A stretch of DNA of 36,526 bases from Lactonifactor sp. BIOML-A5 (GTDB lineage Bacteria; Bacillota; Clostridia; Lachnospirales; Lachnospiraceae): the NCBI RefSeq assembly GCF_009677585.1, contig NZ_WKYV01000038.1, positions 1 to 36,526 of the forward strand, in the 5' to 3' direction. This document shows, piece by piece, positions 14,444 through 23,303 of this stretch; position 1 is the stretch's first letter; each line of letters starts with the position of its first letter. The position numbers and the translations under genes are program-made. The notes below the pieces were generated by a model. The model searched no databases. It was not told the DNA's origin and was given only the letters and a program-made list of their open reading frames with translations.

Positions 14444-17092
14444 CTACTCTAATGCATTCTTGATTTTCTTGTCCCTGTGAATGATACGGTCACTGCGGTT
14501 TGCATAAGAATAGCACCTGGCTTTCAGGAGGATTCTGCGGCCTTCCGGTGTCCTGGTATAGATTAGCTTGTAATTTCCAATGCTTGGGGCTACCGCTCGG
14601 TGGAACAAGGATGCCTCCTCCTTTGTTTTGGCAAACAGAGAGGGAACCGGAAACCACTGTTCTCCCCGCCGCCTCTGCCGCCTGTCATACAGCAGATACC
14701 TTTGGTTGTCCACAGTTCCCAGAAACTCTTGCAGACAGGAGGCAAAGATATCTTTTTCCCTGGCGGTTCCTCCCTTCAGCCAGGCATAAAAAAATATACC
14801 ATCCTGCTCCTGCACCGCTACTTTTGTATCGGAAATAATATATCCGCCCTGAATCAGGGCTTTCTGAATCCCATTCCCCATAGACTGCAGACGTCTGCAG
14901 GGAGTAAAGATTCTGGCCAGCTTCCCCCCGTACCGGAGCAGGGCCATTAAACAGACAGCAGAACACAGAAGAAAAAATAACGCGTGAAGAGACGTTCCGC
15001 CCTGCTTTCTGGCGTAGAAATAAAAGACTGAGTTGCACGCTTCAATTAAAAGCCAGAGAAGCTGAGCCCCGATGATATTATAAAGCAAAAGACCAGGGGC
15101 AAGTTTCTCTTTCGGGATCCTGCATTCATCGGCGACTTCCGGCTTATCAAAGATTACCAGCGCTTTCTCCCATTTTTCTTTCAGACACTCTCTGTTCTTC
15201 GCCATCTGTCTCATGGTTTCGTTTATTCTTTCCACGCTTTCAGGGGTAAACGGTTCCTTGATTACAGTCAGCCGTTCGATACCATTTTCAATGGTATTTT
15301 CCGTATAGCTGATCCCCAAAAAACCTTCCATCCTGCGCTTCAGAGCAATATAATCCTGAGATTCCTCCGGACCTTCCAGACATACCAGATGCCAGATATT
15401 GCTTGTCTTTTCCGGATGGCCGGGCATCACCCGGACAGCCCGTCCCCGCATCTGGTTGCTCAGGACATAGGATCCTACGAAGCTGGCCAGTATCAGGGAA
15501 TTAATACAGGGGGAATCCCATCCTTCTCCCAGTAAAGATTTGGTACCCACCAGCACCTGCATATATCCCTTTTCCAGAATTTTGGTCACGAGAAGCGTCG
15601 CCGTATGCTTTCTTCCGCCTATAACAACTTCTGTATATCCAAGAGTAGTTCCCTCTTTGTCTGTGAGTTCTTTTCCGGTTACGGTGATTTTTCCTCCCGT
15701 CTCTCTGGCTGCAAGCTCTTTTAAATAGGGAACTGCTTCCGAGGGAAGAATCACCATGCTGCCGCATAGAATGCCTAACCGCAGTTCTTGAGGAAGGTTT
15801 CTGCGGAGCATTTCAAAAATAGGCAGTACGCCTATATTGTCTGCTGCTTTCCCGGGATTTCCCAGAGCAGGTATATATTCTTTTCGGATATAATCCGTCA
15901 AAATTAGCAGCCTGAGCTCTCTGCCCAACGCCTGGTATTCCGAGATTACTATATCCTGTATACTGTTCAGCTTTCCCTTGCTGGTAATCAGCAGCTTCTC
16001 TATGGTTTGGTTCATAACCAGACCTACTTTTTTTCTCTCGATCAACTTAGCTCTTTTCAAATCTTTTACCAGCTCTTCGCGATAGCCCTCCTCACAGGGA
16101 TAGCTGTCTGTATCCTCATACAAAAAGCCCTGGAGCAGGATTTCCATCCAGTTGGGATTCATGCGGGGAAGGTGTGTTACCCCTAAGAGTTTCAGCCACT
16201 TCTGGGAATACGGAATACCCTTTTCCTGAAAAAAGATAAGAAGAGCGGAGAGGTACGGAGGATTCTCCAAAAGAGTATCCGCCCAGGCAGCGTAATCACC
16301 TATTCCCCGATGACCGGAAACGGCGCTTACAAACAGTTCGTCTGACATCAGCCGTTTTATAGTCTCATGTACCATTTTCCGAAAGTTTCGGACTGTTTTC
16401 TGCTCTTCCCTTGTGGGATAATTGAAATACACATAATCCTGGTGGGGGCAGAGACTCCCCTCTTTCACAAGTTCAGGCACAAGGATTTCTTCATCCACAG
16501 GACCGCACAGACGGCTGTAGCGTTCCCACTCCAATGGTGTGGAATCATAGGGCGGGGTTGCCGTCAGGGCAATCATGTAGACATCCTTCAGTTCCCTCAC
16601 AAATTCCTCCAGAGCCTTCCACCATTCACTTCTGAGATGATGGCATTCATCGAGGCAGATGGTTTTTATTCCCCGATTTCTGACAGTCTCAAGCAAATTA
16701 AAATCTGCATAATCCAGAGAGTGTTCTTCTTCCTCCGCTCTTCCTTTCGTCACAGCACTGTATAAGCTTTGGTATGTAATGGACGTGATCAGGCCTGGCG
16801 TTTGGAGCTGATTGGATAAAATTTCCGTATCATTCCCTCCTTTGCATAAAAAAGCCTCCCTCACACGCTCCACCCATTGTTCCCGTATGACAATGGCCGG
16901 AGATAAAATCAGACAGGGCTCTCCCAGGCGGCGTATCAACTCAATACCAAGTGTCGTCTTGCCGGAACCCGGAGGTGCAACAATATGAATTTTACCGTCA
17001 TTCCTATATAGTTCTGCGGATTCCAGAACCCGTCTCTGATACTTCCTCCAAGTTCCCTTGAATTCTAAAATATCCTCGTATACATTCATCAT
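14444..17092 (-). CDS. Superfamily 2 DEAD/DEAH-type helicase with two C-terminal membrane helices
   Basis: 882 residues. The N-terminal half is a complete ResIII-like motor: WRKYQRRVLE near 15, Walker A APPGSGKTT near 39, DECHH near 148, TATPP near 177, GTKSLLGEGWDSP near 515 and QMRGRAVRV near 547. After about residue 600 come a charged helix, then two hydrophobic segments (about 665-688 and 702-720), then a soluble C-terminal domain of about 160 residues of no family I recognise. The motor would therefore be anchored to the membrane with both ends probably cytoplasmic. ATG 17092 follows AGGAG. It lies 11 bp after the DUF1905 gene, in its operon. The substrate (DNA or RNA) and role are unknown; no nuclease motif is visible. 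Confidence 0.88.
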   Translation of the reverse strand: MMNVYEDILEFKGTWRKYQRRVLESAELYRNDGKIHIVAPPGSGKTTLGIELIRRLGEPCLILSPAIVIREQWVERVREAFLCKGGNDTEILSNQLQTPGLITSITYQSLYSAVTKGRAEEEEHSLDYADFNLLETVRNRGIKTICLDECHHLRSEWWKALEEFVRELKDVYMIALTATPPYDSTPLEWERYSRLCGPVDEEILVPELVKEGSLCPHQDYVYFNYPTREEQKTVRNFRKMVHETIKRLMSDELFVSAVSGHRGIGDYAAWADTLLENPPYLSALLIFFQEKGIPYSQKWLKLLGVTHLPRMNPNWMEILLQGFLYEDTDSYPCEEGYREELVKDLKRAKLIERKKVGLVMNQTIEKLLITSKGKLNSIQDIVISEYQALGRELRLLILTDYIRKEYIPALGNPGKAADNIGVLPIFEMLRRNLPQELRLGILCGSMVILPSEAVPYLKELAARETGGKITVTGKELTDKEGTTLGYTEVVIGGRKHTATLLVTKILEKGYMQVLVGTKSLLGEGWDSPCINSLILASFVGSYVLSNQMRGRAVRVMPGHPEKTSNIWHLVCLEGPEESQDYIALKRRMEGFLGISYTENTIENGIERLTVIKEPFTPESVERINETMRQMAKNRECLKEKWEKALVIFDKPEVADECRIPKEKLAPGLLLYNIIGAQLLWLLIEACNSVFYFYARKQGGTSLHALFFLLCSAVCLMALLRYGGKLARIFTPCRRLQSMGNGIQKALIQGGYIISDTKVAVQEQDGIFFYAWLKGGTAREKDIFASCLQEFLGTVDNQRYLLYDRRQRRRGEQWFPVPSLFAKTKEEASLFHRAVAPSIGNYKLIYTRTPEGRRILLKARCYSYANRSDRIIHRDKKIKNALE

Positions 17093-17103
17093 CCCCTGCT
17101 CCT

Positions 17104-17373
17104 CTACTGCCGTTCCCTGAGCGTCACATGAACTATATCGCCCGCCTGCTTGCCCAGTGCCGTTCGGATCTCCTTCCTCATGCCCAGAATATGTCCAGGC
17201 GTCTTCATGCGGACCAAACTGCCGTTATACTCCATACCGTCAAAGGCAGCACAGACCTTAACCCGCCCCTTGCCAAATTCTGCCCGGACATCAAAAGGGA
17301 TGTCGATATAAGCACCGTCAATGTCGGGAACCTTTTTAATGACTGCGTCAAATTCATAAATCTTTTCATTCAT
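17104..17373 (-). CDS. DUF1905 domain protein
   Basis: An 89-residue protein that matches the DUF1905 pattern along its length: [20 protein letters not shown], then [13 protein letters not shown], then [20 protein letters not shown] and [12 protein letters not shown] at the C-terminus. The fold is a small AbrB-like beta barrel; its role is not established. It is the first gene of a two-gene unit with the membrane-anchored helicase, and a promoter precedes it (17407-17436). A moderate AAGGA stretch lies just before ATG 17373. Confidence 0.88.
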   Translation of the reverse strand: MNEKIYEFDAVIKKVPDIDGAYIDIPFDVRAEFGKGRVKVCAAFDGMEYNGSLVRMKTPGHILGMRKEIRTALGKQAGDIVHVTLRERQ

Positions 17374-17406
17374 TTTCCTTGAGATTCCTTTGGTTTATTT
17401 TTCATT

Positions 17407-17436
17407 ATCATATACTATTCCCGGCAGCGGCGTCAA
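17407..17436 (-). promoter_or_regulatory. Promoter of the DUF1905-helicase unit
   Basis: Minus-strand TTGACG (17436-17431), an 18-bp spacer and TATGAT (17412-17407). It lies 34 bp before ATG 17373 and downstream of the MATE-operon terminator, so the pair can be transcribed independently. Confidence 0.6.
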
Positions 17437-17453
17437 ATAAACTTTGATATTAT

Positions 17454-17474
17454 AAAAAGGGACAGGGCATCCCT
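17454..17474 (-). terminator. Probable terminator of the cobalamin-controlled operon
   Basis: On the minus strand AGGGA (17474-17470) pairs with TCCCT (17462-17458) over 7 nt and is followed by TTTTAT. An upstream GGGTGTCCC and GGGATGCCC can form a competing 9-bp stem with two G-T pairs (about 17466-17490). The stem is short, so termination may be partial. Confidence 0.5.
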
Positions 17475-17500
17475 CAAATGGGACACCCCGATCTTATTTT

Positions 17501-17532
17501 GGGACGTGTACTTTCTAGAAAGTACACGTCCC
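17501..17532. repeat. 32-bp perfect palindrome after the MATE gene
   Basis: GGGACGTGTACTTTCT followed by its exact reverse complement, centred on TAGA. It lies 10 bp after the MATE stop. Neither side carries a T-tract (AAAATAAG on the minus strand, a C-run on the plus strand), so it is not a standard terminator. It may be an intergenic repeat unit or an mRNA 3'-end protector. Confidence 0.75.
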
Positions 17533-17542
17533 CCCCTCCGTT

Positions 17543-18940
17543 TTAAAGCTCAACTTCCATCCATTTTTTGCTGTGGAATCTCTTTGAAGCAAAATAAGCC
17601 CTCAGGAATTGATCTGCCAGCAGGGAGATCCAGGCTCCGTATATCCCAAGCCCTGCAGGAAAACACAGCAGATATGTCAGCAGAGGGCGAAAGACTGCGA
17701 TATCCCAGAAGGAATATTTTGCCACATAGCGGGTATCTCCCGCTCCCCGGAGTACACCTGCGTAGATCATGCTCTGTGTCTGAAGAAATGTGCACACGGC
17801 TACAAATATAAGAATATTGCTGCCAAGTTCTATTACCTGGAACTCTCTTGAATAGATCAGCATAAGCAGACTTCGGCCGAAAAAGTAAATCAAGAATGCC
17901 GCCAGATCAAGAATGAGTCCGCCTCTTCTCCCTGCTTTGGCACTTATGAATGCCAGGTCTTTTCTTCCCTCTCCCAGCTTTTGACCGGTAAGCGCGGAGC
18001 TGGCTTTGCTCATTCCCTGGCTAAAGGAATAGTATACGTCGCACAGATTCATACAGATATAATGTGTGGCAAAAGCCACTGTACCCAGCCCTGCCACCAT
18101 ATACGAGTACAGAAACATTCCGATCCGCTCAAAGATCTGTTCGGCAAATGCACTGCTGCCCACCCTGAAAAAGGATTTTAGAATGATCGGATCCGGCCTC
18201 CAACCGCCGCTTCCCCACAGATACAGTTCTGTTTTCCTGCGGGACACAGACCGGAGGGATATCCCAAAAGATACCATACTTCCTATTACTGTTGCCAGCC
18301 CCGCTCCTCCGACACCCATTTCGGGAAAGAAGAAAAGTCCGTAGATAAGGAAAAGATTCAGAACCGTGTTAACCACATTACCGGACACATTGGCCCATAA
18401 TATAATTTTTGTATCTCCCACTCCGGTCTGTGCGGCGTTAATGCCCACTGAGAGGCCGGTAAAAAACAGGGCCAGCATATTATATTTCCCGTATTCCACT
18501 GCCTCTCTGAGATATTCCTTATGCGCCCCGGCAGCTACAAGTATCTCTTTCAGAAAAATCATGGATACGAAAAGGATAACTGTGGACAAAAATACCGATA
18601 GCAGCATTCCCTGCTTCAGGCAAGTATTAAGTTCCTCTTTCTTCCCCTCGCCCTTTCTCCTGGCGGTTAAGGCAGTGATGGCAACCGCAAGAGAACGGCT
18701 GAAGCAGAGAATTATCATCCTTGGCTGACTTGTGATTCCTACCGCTGCCACCGCGTCTGTTCCCAGGGTTCCTACCATAATGAGATCCACTGAAGATATC
18801 ATCATAATCAAAAGCCCCTCCAGAGCCGCTGGCCATGCAATCCTGAAAAACATTCCATACAAAGCCCTTTCCCGGGGAAGTTTGCCCTGTACCTTTATCC
18901 CTTTGACAAGACTGCCTAATCCAAATATATACTGCAACAT
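17543..18940 (-). CDS. MATE family efflux transporter
   Basis: A 465-residue, 12-helix cation-coupled multidrug/metabolite exporter. The family start is visible as RIAWPAALEGLLIMMISSVDLIMVGTLG (about 33-60), with the matching second half beginning RVGSSAFAEQIFERIG near residue 258. The LysR stop precedes its ATG by 1 bp and the ribosome binding site GAGGAT lies in the LysR coding end, so the two are translationally coupled. It is the last gene of the importer operon under the cobalamin riboswitch. Its substrate is unknown. Pairing an exporter with a Nik/Opp importer recalls metallophore systems such as staphylopine (CntE with CntABCDF), but no metallophore synthesis gene is present here. Confidence 0.92.
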   Translation of the reverse strand: MLQYIFGLGSLVKGIKVQGKLPRERALYGMFFRIAWPAALEGLLIMMISSVDLIMVGTLGTDAVAAVGITSQPRMIILCFSRSLAVAITALTARRKGEGKKEELNTCLKQGMLLSVFLSTVILFVSMIFLKEILVAAGAHKEYLREAVEYGKYNMLALFFTGLSVGINAAQTGVGDTKIILWANVSGNVVNTVLNLFLIYGLFFFPEMGVGGAGLATVIGSMVSFGISLRSVSRRKTELYLWGSGGWRPDPIILKSFFRVGSSAFAEQIFERIGMFLYSYMVAGLGTVAFATHYICMNLCDVYYSFSQGMSKASSALTGQKLGEGRKDLAFISAKAGRRGGLILDLAAFLIYFFGRSLLMLIYSREFQVIELGSNILIFVAVCTFLQTQSMIYAGVLRGAGDTRYVAKYSFWDIAVFRPLLTYLLCFPAGLGIYGAWISLLADQFLRAYFASKRFHSKKWMEVEL

Positions 18941-18941
18941 T

Positions 18942-19877
18942 TTACTTATCCTCGATGTCTATTTTCTCTGCAGCCAGTATCTCTCTCAGATAATCAATGA
19001 ATTCTCTGGCAATCTGGCTCAATTCGCCCCTCTCTCGTTTAATAAATCCAAAAGAGATTAATTCTTTTAAATCTGTAACGGGAATTGCGTGTATTGATGT
19101 TTTTTCATATTGCCCCTGCAGAAGACTGCTACCCAAGTTACACAGATTAGTGTCTAACAGCATTTGTATCATAAGGTGATCGCTGTCCGTAACTATAACT
19201 TCCTGTTCACTGTTTACAGGTATAAAGTCCTCTTTCAGATGCCCCCTGTGGCTTCCAATGGAAAAAAAATCTTCTTTTGACTGTATGAATTTTAAGCTTT
19301 TCATTGTAGTAAAATCAACTGTTTTTTTGCCGTACAATGGATTTTGGGGACCGACAAAAAGCATGGGAGAAGTTTTTGTAAGTTCTACAAACTCCAGCCG
19401 TTTTTTCTCGCAGACATGTTGGAATGCAGCTCTCTGTCTGTCCGATATGTATAAAAACCCCAGTTCAATAACATGTTTATGAAGATATCCCATGATTTCT
19501 TCTACATTCCCTTCCAGATACCGGCAACATAGCTCCTCCTGCTCTTTCATCGTGTAAAACCTGGTAAAGAGTGTGGCAAGTTTGGCACTTGGCACAGAAG
19601 CCACTTCGAGTGTTTTCGTTTGCCGGATGTTTGTAACCCCTGCAATTTTTTCTGTACTCATCAGAATCTCACAGGCATATTCATACACCTTTTTTCCCTC
19701 TGGAGTAAGGCTGACACCTCTATTTTCTCTGTTCAGAAGCTGAAGGTTCAGCTCTTCCTCCAAAGCCTTTATAATCTTGCTGACATGGGGCTGAGTCGTA
19801 TATAAAGCGTCTGCCGCCTTTTTAAAGCTTCCCATATCTGCACTGACCACAAAATACTGAAACTGCTTCAGCTGCAT
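18942..19877 (-). CDS. LysR family transcriptional regulator
   Basis: A 311-residue regulator. The N-terminal winged helix (1-60) is typical: QLKQFQYFVVSADMGSFKKAADALYTTQPHVSKIIKALEEE and NRGVSLTPEGKKV. The rest forms the periplasmic-binding-like effector domain (about 90-300). The first codons overlap the end of the oppF-like gene by 10 bp. LysR genes usually stand divergent to their target; this one is embedded in the operon between importer and exporter. It may be co-regulated with them or respond to the transported compound. Confidence 0.92.
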   Translation of the reverse strand: MQLKQFQYFVVSADMGSFKKAADALYTTQPHVSKIIKALEEELNLQLLNRENRGVSLTPEGKKVYEYACEILMSTEKIAGVTNIRQTKTLEVASVPSAKLATLFTRFYTMKEQEELCCRYLEGNVEEIMGYLHKHVIELGFLYISDRQRAAFQHVCEKKRLEFVELTKTSPMLFVGPQNPLYGKKTVDFTTMKSLKFIQSKEDFFSIGSHRGHLKEDFIPVNSEQEVIVTDSDHLMIQMLLDTNLCNLGSSLLQGQYEKTSIHAIPVTDLKELISFGFIKRERGELSQIAREFIDYLREILAAEKIDIEDK

Positions 19878-20869
19878 TTTTTACCTCTCTCTGCCCTATA
19901 TTCTGAAAATTCCTCAAAAAGACAGCAGGCCGCCTCATGGAAAGGACCGACTACTCTGACTTCCGGTTTCACCTTTTTACATACCTCCATACACCTCTCA
20001 CACCGGTTAAGGAAGGGGCATCCCTCCGGAATCTCTAAAGGGCTTGGCGCTTCGCTCTCAATACTCTGAATTGCTCTGCAAAAATCCATATCGGGTGAAA
20101 ATACTGCTCTTAGCAGAGCCTGGGTATAGGGATGCCGCGCGTCTGCAGCTACTGCCTCTCCCGGCATCAGCTCTACAATATTTCCAAGATACATAACTGC
20201 TACCCTGTGGGCAAAGGACTGTACCAAAGCCAGATCATGGCAGATAAAAATAATGGTCAGATTCTTCTCCCTCTGCAGTCTGACAAGAAGCTCAATAATA
20301 TTTTTCTGTACGGATACATCAAGAGCAGATGTTGCCTCATCACACACCAATATCTCCGGTTCCAGAGACAAAGCCCTGGCAATTCCAATCCGCTGCCGCT
20401 GTCCCCCGCTCATATTATGGGGATACCGGTACATAAAGTCCTCCGGCAAGTCCACCATCTGCAGCAGCCTGGCCGCCGCATCCTCCTTATGGGCTTTGGT
20501 AACCATCCGGAAATTCATCATAGGTTCTGTGAGTATATCTATAATTTTCATCTTGGGGTGAAAAGACGCCAGGGGATCCTGAAATACCATCTGTATATTT
20601 TTTCGGTTCTGCCTTAGAGCTTCTCCTTTCATAGAAGACAAGTCTTCTCCGTGGTATAAAAGCTTTCCTGAAGTCGGTTTTTCCAGCTGCACAAGCATAC
20701 GGGCGAAGGTAGATTTGCCGCATCCGCTCTCCCCTACAATTCCAAGAGTCTCTCCTTGCTTTACCTCCATAGAAATACCGCTGCAGGCAGTTAACGTCCT
20801 GTTTCCGGGAGCCGGATATTGTTTTGTCACCTGCAGACTCTGTAATATTACCGGATTGTCTTTATACAA
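19868..20869 (-). CDS. Oligopeptide/nickel-type ABC transporter ATP-binding protein (OppF/NikE type)
   Basis: A 333-residue ATPase with Walker A GESGCGKST (about 45-53), signature MSGGQRQRIGIARAL, Walker B ILVCDEATSALD, H-loop FICHD and a C-terminal oligopeptide-HPY extension. The extension carries a cysteine cluster (CPFLNRCERCMEVCKK, then ACC), such as those that hold an iron-sulfur cluster in some Opp proteins. The start codon is TTG at 20869, supported by GGGAGG 8 nt upstream, and overlaps the stop of the preceding ATPase gene by 8 bp. Confidence 0.92.
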   Translation of the reverse strand: MYKDNPVILQSLQVTKQYPAPGNRTLTACSGISMEVKQGETLGIVGESGCGKSTFARMLVQLEKPTSGKLLYHGEDLSSMKGEALRQNRKNIQMVFQDPLASFHPKMKIIDILTEPMMNFRMVTKAHKEDAAARLLQMVDLPEDFMYRYPHNMSGGQRQRIGIARALSLEPEILVCDEATSALDVSVQKNIIELLVRLQREKNLTIIFICHDLALVQSFAHRVAVMYLGNIVELMPGEAVAADARHPYTQALLRAVFSPDMDFCRAIQSIESEAPSPLEIPEGCPFLNRCERCMEVCKKVKPEVRVVGPFHEAACCLFEEFSEYRAERGKKCS

Positions 20870-21647
20870 TACGCTTACCTCCCATCACAGGAACCGCGGA
20901 CAGAAGTTCCCTGGTATAAGGGTGAGAAGGATGGCTGAGCACCTCTTCTCTGCTCCCTGCGTCTACAACTTCACCTGCTTTCATAACGATCAGGCGATCT
21001 GCCATATAGGCAGCTACCCCCAGATTATGAGTCACAATAATAATACCTGTACCATAGTGGCTGCGCAGTTCCATCATTTGTCTGACAATCTGCGCCTGAG
21101 TTGTAACATCCAGGGCACTGGTAGGCTCATCGGCCAGTAACAGTTCCGGCTGAAAGGTCATAGCCATGGCAATCCCAACTCTTTGGCGCATACCTCCGCT
21201 CAACTGAAACGGATAGCTTTTCATTATCGATTCTGGATTAGGAAGGCGCATGCGTTCCAGCATTCCGCTGGCCTGCTTCCAGGCCTCTTTATGGTCTGCT
21301 TCGCTGTGCTCTACAATATATTCTGTAAACTGTGAGCCAATCTTCCTGATAGGGTTCAAAGTTCCGCCGGAATCCTGAAATATCATGGCAATCTTTTTCC
21401 CGCGGACTTCTCTCCAGGTATCCTTTCCATACGTGCTGATATCCTCACCATGAAAAGTTATATTCCCTCCTAGGATTCTGCCGCAGGCCGGCAGTGCACC
21501 CAAAACAGCCCGTATCACCGTTGTTTTTCCGCTTCCGCTTTCTCCCACAATACTAATAATCTCAGAAGGCTCCATAGACAAATGAAACCTATCCACAACC
21601 AGATGTTCACTGCCATAAGCCACTTGCAAATCATTAATCTTTAGCAT
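20862..21647 (-). CDS. Oligopeptide/nickel-type ABC transporter ATP-binding protein (OppD/NikD type)
   Basis: A 261-residue ATPase: Walker A GESGSGKTT (about 35-43), Q loop IFQDSGGTLNPI, signature LSGGMRQRVGIAMAM, Walker B LLLADEPTSALD and H-loop VTHN, which replaces the usual HD pair. It is shorter than typical OppD (about 330) and close to NikD/CntD length, lacking the C-terminal HPY extension. This leans toward the metal/metallophore branch, but length alone does not prove it. Confidence 0.92.
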   Translation of the reverse strand: MLKINDLQVAYGSEHLVVDRFHLSMEPSEIISIVGESGSGKTTVIRAVLGALPACGRILGGNITFHGEDISTYGKDTWREVRGKKIAMIFQDSGGTLNPIRKIGSQFTEYIVEHSEADHKEAWKQASGMLERMRLPNPESIMKSYPFQLSGGMRQRVGIAMAMTFQPELLLADEPTSALDVTTQAQIVRQMMELRSHYGTGIIIVTHNLGVAAYMADRLIVMKAGEVVDAGSREEVLSHPSHPYTRELLSAVPVMGGKRIV

Positions 21648-21662
21648 TTCCCTTTTCCTTTT

Positions 21663-23279
21663 CTACTCGGCCAGTGCGATATCCTTGGTTAGCCAATAAT
21701 AATCCATAGGGTACATAGAAACTCCTGTAACATTTGCAGACGAAATCAGATATGTGGTTTCATATCCGAAAAACACAGTGGCTGCATCGTCCATGATCAG
21801 CTGCTGAATCTCAATGGTCAGTTCCTTTCTCCTATTTTCGTCAAATTCCGCAGATAATTCCTCCAGAAGAAAATCAACTTTTTCATTGCTGTACCCGGCA
21901 TAATTGTTATTTTTACTATTCTCATTAAATGTCATCCAGGACTCTCTCAGGTATTTTTCCGGTTCTCCTGTATTTGCAACCAGTACATTCCAAATAAGAA
22001 GGTCATACTCCCCTGCTTCCTGCATGTCCAGAAGTGTTTCGTAGCTTACCGTATCTATCGTCACCCTGATACCGATATCTTTCAGGCTCGCCTGAGCTGC
22101 CTGGGCATAGATACCCAGCTCTGCCCTGCTGTCATAAATCACGAAATGAAGATCCAGATCTTCTCCGGAAGGAGTCTCTACATAGCCATCCCCGTCATTA
22201 TCTCTATATCCACCCTCTTCCAAAAGGGCTTTTGCACCCTCGGGATCATAGGCATTCTCATCCGTTAATTCATCAAACCCAAAATCCAGAGAAGGAGGGA
22301 CCGGGGCTTTGCCCGCAACCGCGCCTCCCTCCAGCAGCACATCACAGTAGGTCTGCCTGTCAAGTCCCCGGATTACGGCCTGTCTCAGGGTTTTATCTGA
22401 CAGCGCCCTGTGCTGGTTCATAAATGCATGGGTGGAGCGCAAAGAGGATAATTCCTGGATCGTATAATCTTCACTGTTTTCAAAATCTACCAGATTCTCT
22501 ACTTTCAGATTATAGGCAATGTCAATCTCCCCAGTCTGCAGCGCCATAGATCTGGTTGTCTGATCATCAATGCATTGAAAGGTAACCCTGTCCAGGGGAG
22601 CCTCCCCGCCCCAATAATATTCATTGCGTGTAACAACACAGGACTCTGTGGGGCTGAATGACTCCACTTTATAAGGTCCTGTGCAGACTGGTCCCTCCAT
22701 GGCAAAGGAGTCTGTGTCAGCGGTAGTATCCACAATCAAAAACAGGGGATCCGCCAAACTTCCAGGTACTCCCTGAACCGGTGTTTCCGTGGTGATTAAA
22801 AGATTCTGACCATTTACTTCCATGCTTTTATAGGTGAAATAAGAACTGCTTGCCCGGTCATTCATTGAAAAAGTCCTCTCAAGAGAAGCCTTTACCAGTT
22901 CCGGAGTCATCTCCGTGCCATTGGAAAATGTTACACCCTCCCGTATCTTAAAAGTCCAGGTCAGTTTATCATCGCTTACATCCCATGATTCTGCCAGACA
23001 AGGGGTTAGTTCTCCCTCCTGGTCAAAAGCAGCCAGGGTTTCCCCAATTCCGTATCTCATAACAACCCAGCTGAAATACTGTTCCGTCGGTTCCAGGGTA
23101 TCTGCAAAACTAGTTACACCGATGTTCAGTTCCCCTCCTTTTGCCAGGGAGACAGTTTCTTTCGTACTTTTATCTTCGGCTTCCTTTGAAGTACTGTCAC
23201 CTCCGCATCCGGTGAACCCGGATACTGCCATAGCAGCCGCAAGTCCCACAGCGACCAGCTTCCCATACCATTTTTTCAT
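21663..23279 (-). CDS. Extracellular solute-binding lipoprotein, family 5 (NikA/OppA/DppA type)
   Basis: A 538-residue lipoprotein with a signal peptide ending at FTGC (Cys25), followed by a Ser/Thr/Glu-rich linker. The SBP_bac_5 domain contains LAESWDVSDDKLTWTFKIREGVTFSNG (about 95-121), TGPYKVESF, LRQAVIRGLDRQTYCDVLLEG and the C-terminal LWNV-like hinge region. It captures the substrate for the two permeases. The ligand could be a metal-chelate, peptide or corrinoid-related compound; the cobalamin riboswitch upstream argues for cobalt or corrinoid traffic. ATG 23279 follows GGAGG by 9 nt. Confidence 0.93.
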   Translation of the reverse strand: MKKWYGKLVAVGLAAAMAVSGFTGCGGDSTSKEAEDKSTKETVSLAKGGELNIGVTSFADTLEPTEQYFSWVVMRYGIGETLAAFDQEGELTPCLAESWDVSDDKLTWTFKIREGVTFSNGTEMTPELVKASLERTFSMNDRASSSYFTYKSMEVNGQNLLITTETPVQGVPGSLADPLFLIVDTTADTDSFAMEGPVCTGPYKVESFSPTESCVVTRNEYYWGGEAPLDRVTFQCIDDQTTRSMALQTGEIDIAYNLKVENLVDFENSEDYTIQELSSLRSTHAFMNQHRALSDKTLRQAVIRGLDRQTYCDVLLEGGAVAGKAPVPPSLDFGFDELTDENAYDPEGAKALLEEGGYRDNDGDGYVETPSGEDLDLHFVIYDSRAELGIYAQAAQASLKDIGIRVTIDTVSYETLLDMQEAGEYDLLIWNVLVANTGEPEKYLRESWMTFNENSKNNNYAGYSNEKVDFLLEELSAEFDENRRKELTIEIQQLIMDDAATVFFGYETTYLISSANVTGVSMYPMDYYWLTKDIALAE

Positions 23280-23303
23280 TATTTTTCTACCTCCAAATAT
23301 AAT

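Noticed and set aside
14444..17373. Assignment of the helicase pair to a known defence system such as Hachiman or Zorya
   Set aside because: No HamA-like DUF1837, Zor proteins or nuclease motif is present; DUF1905 is not a known component of these systems.
17501..17532. Palindrome as a classical rho-independent terminator
   Set aside because: Neither strand has a T-tract after the stem; the hairpin at 17454-17474 is the better candidate.
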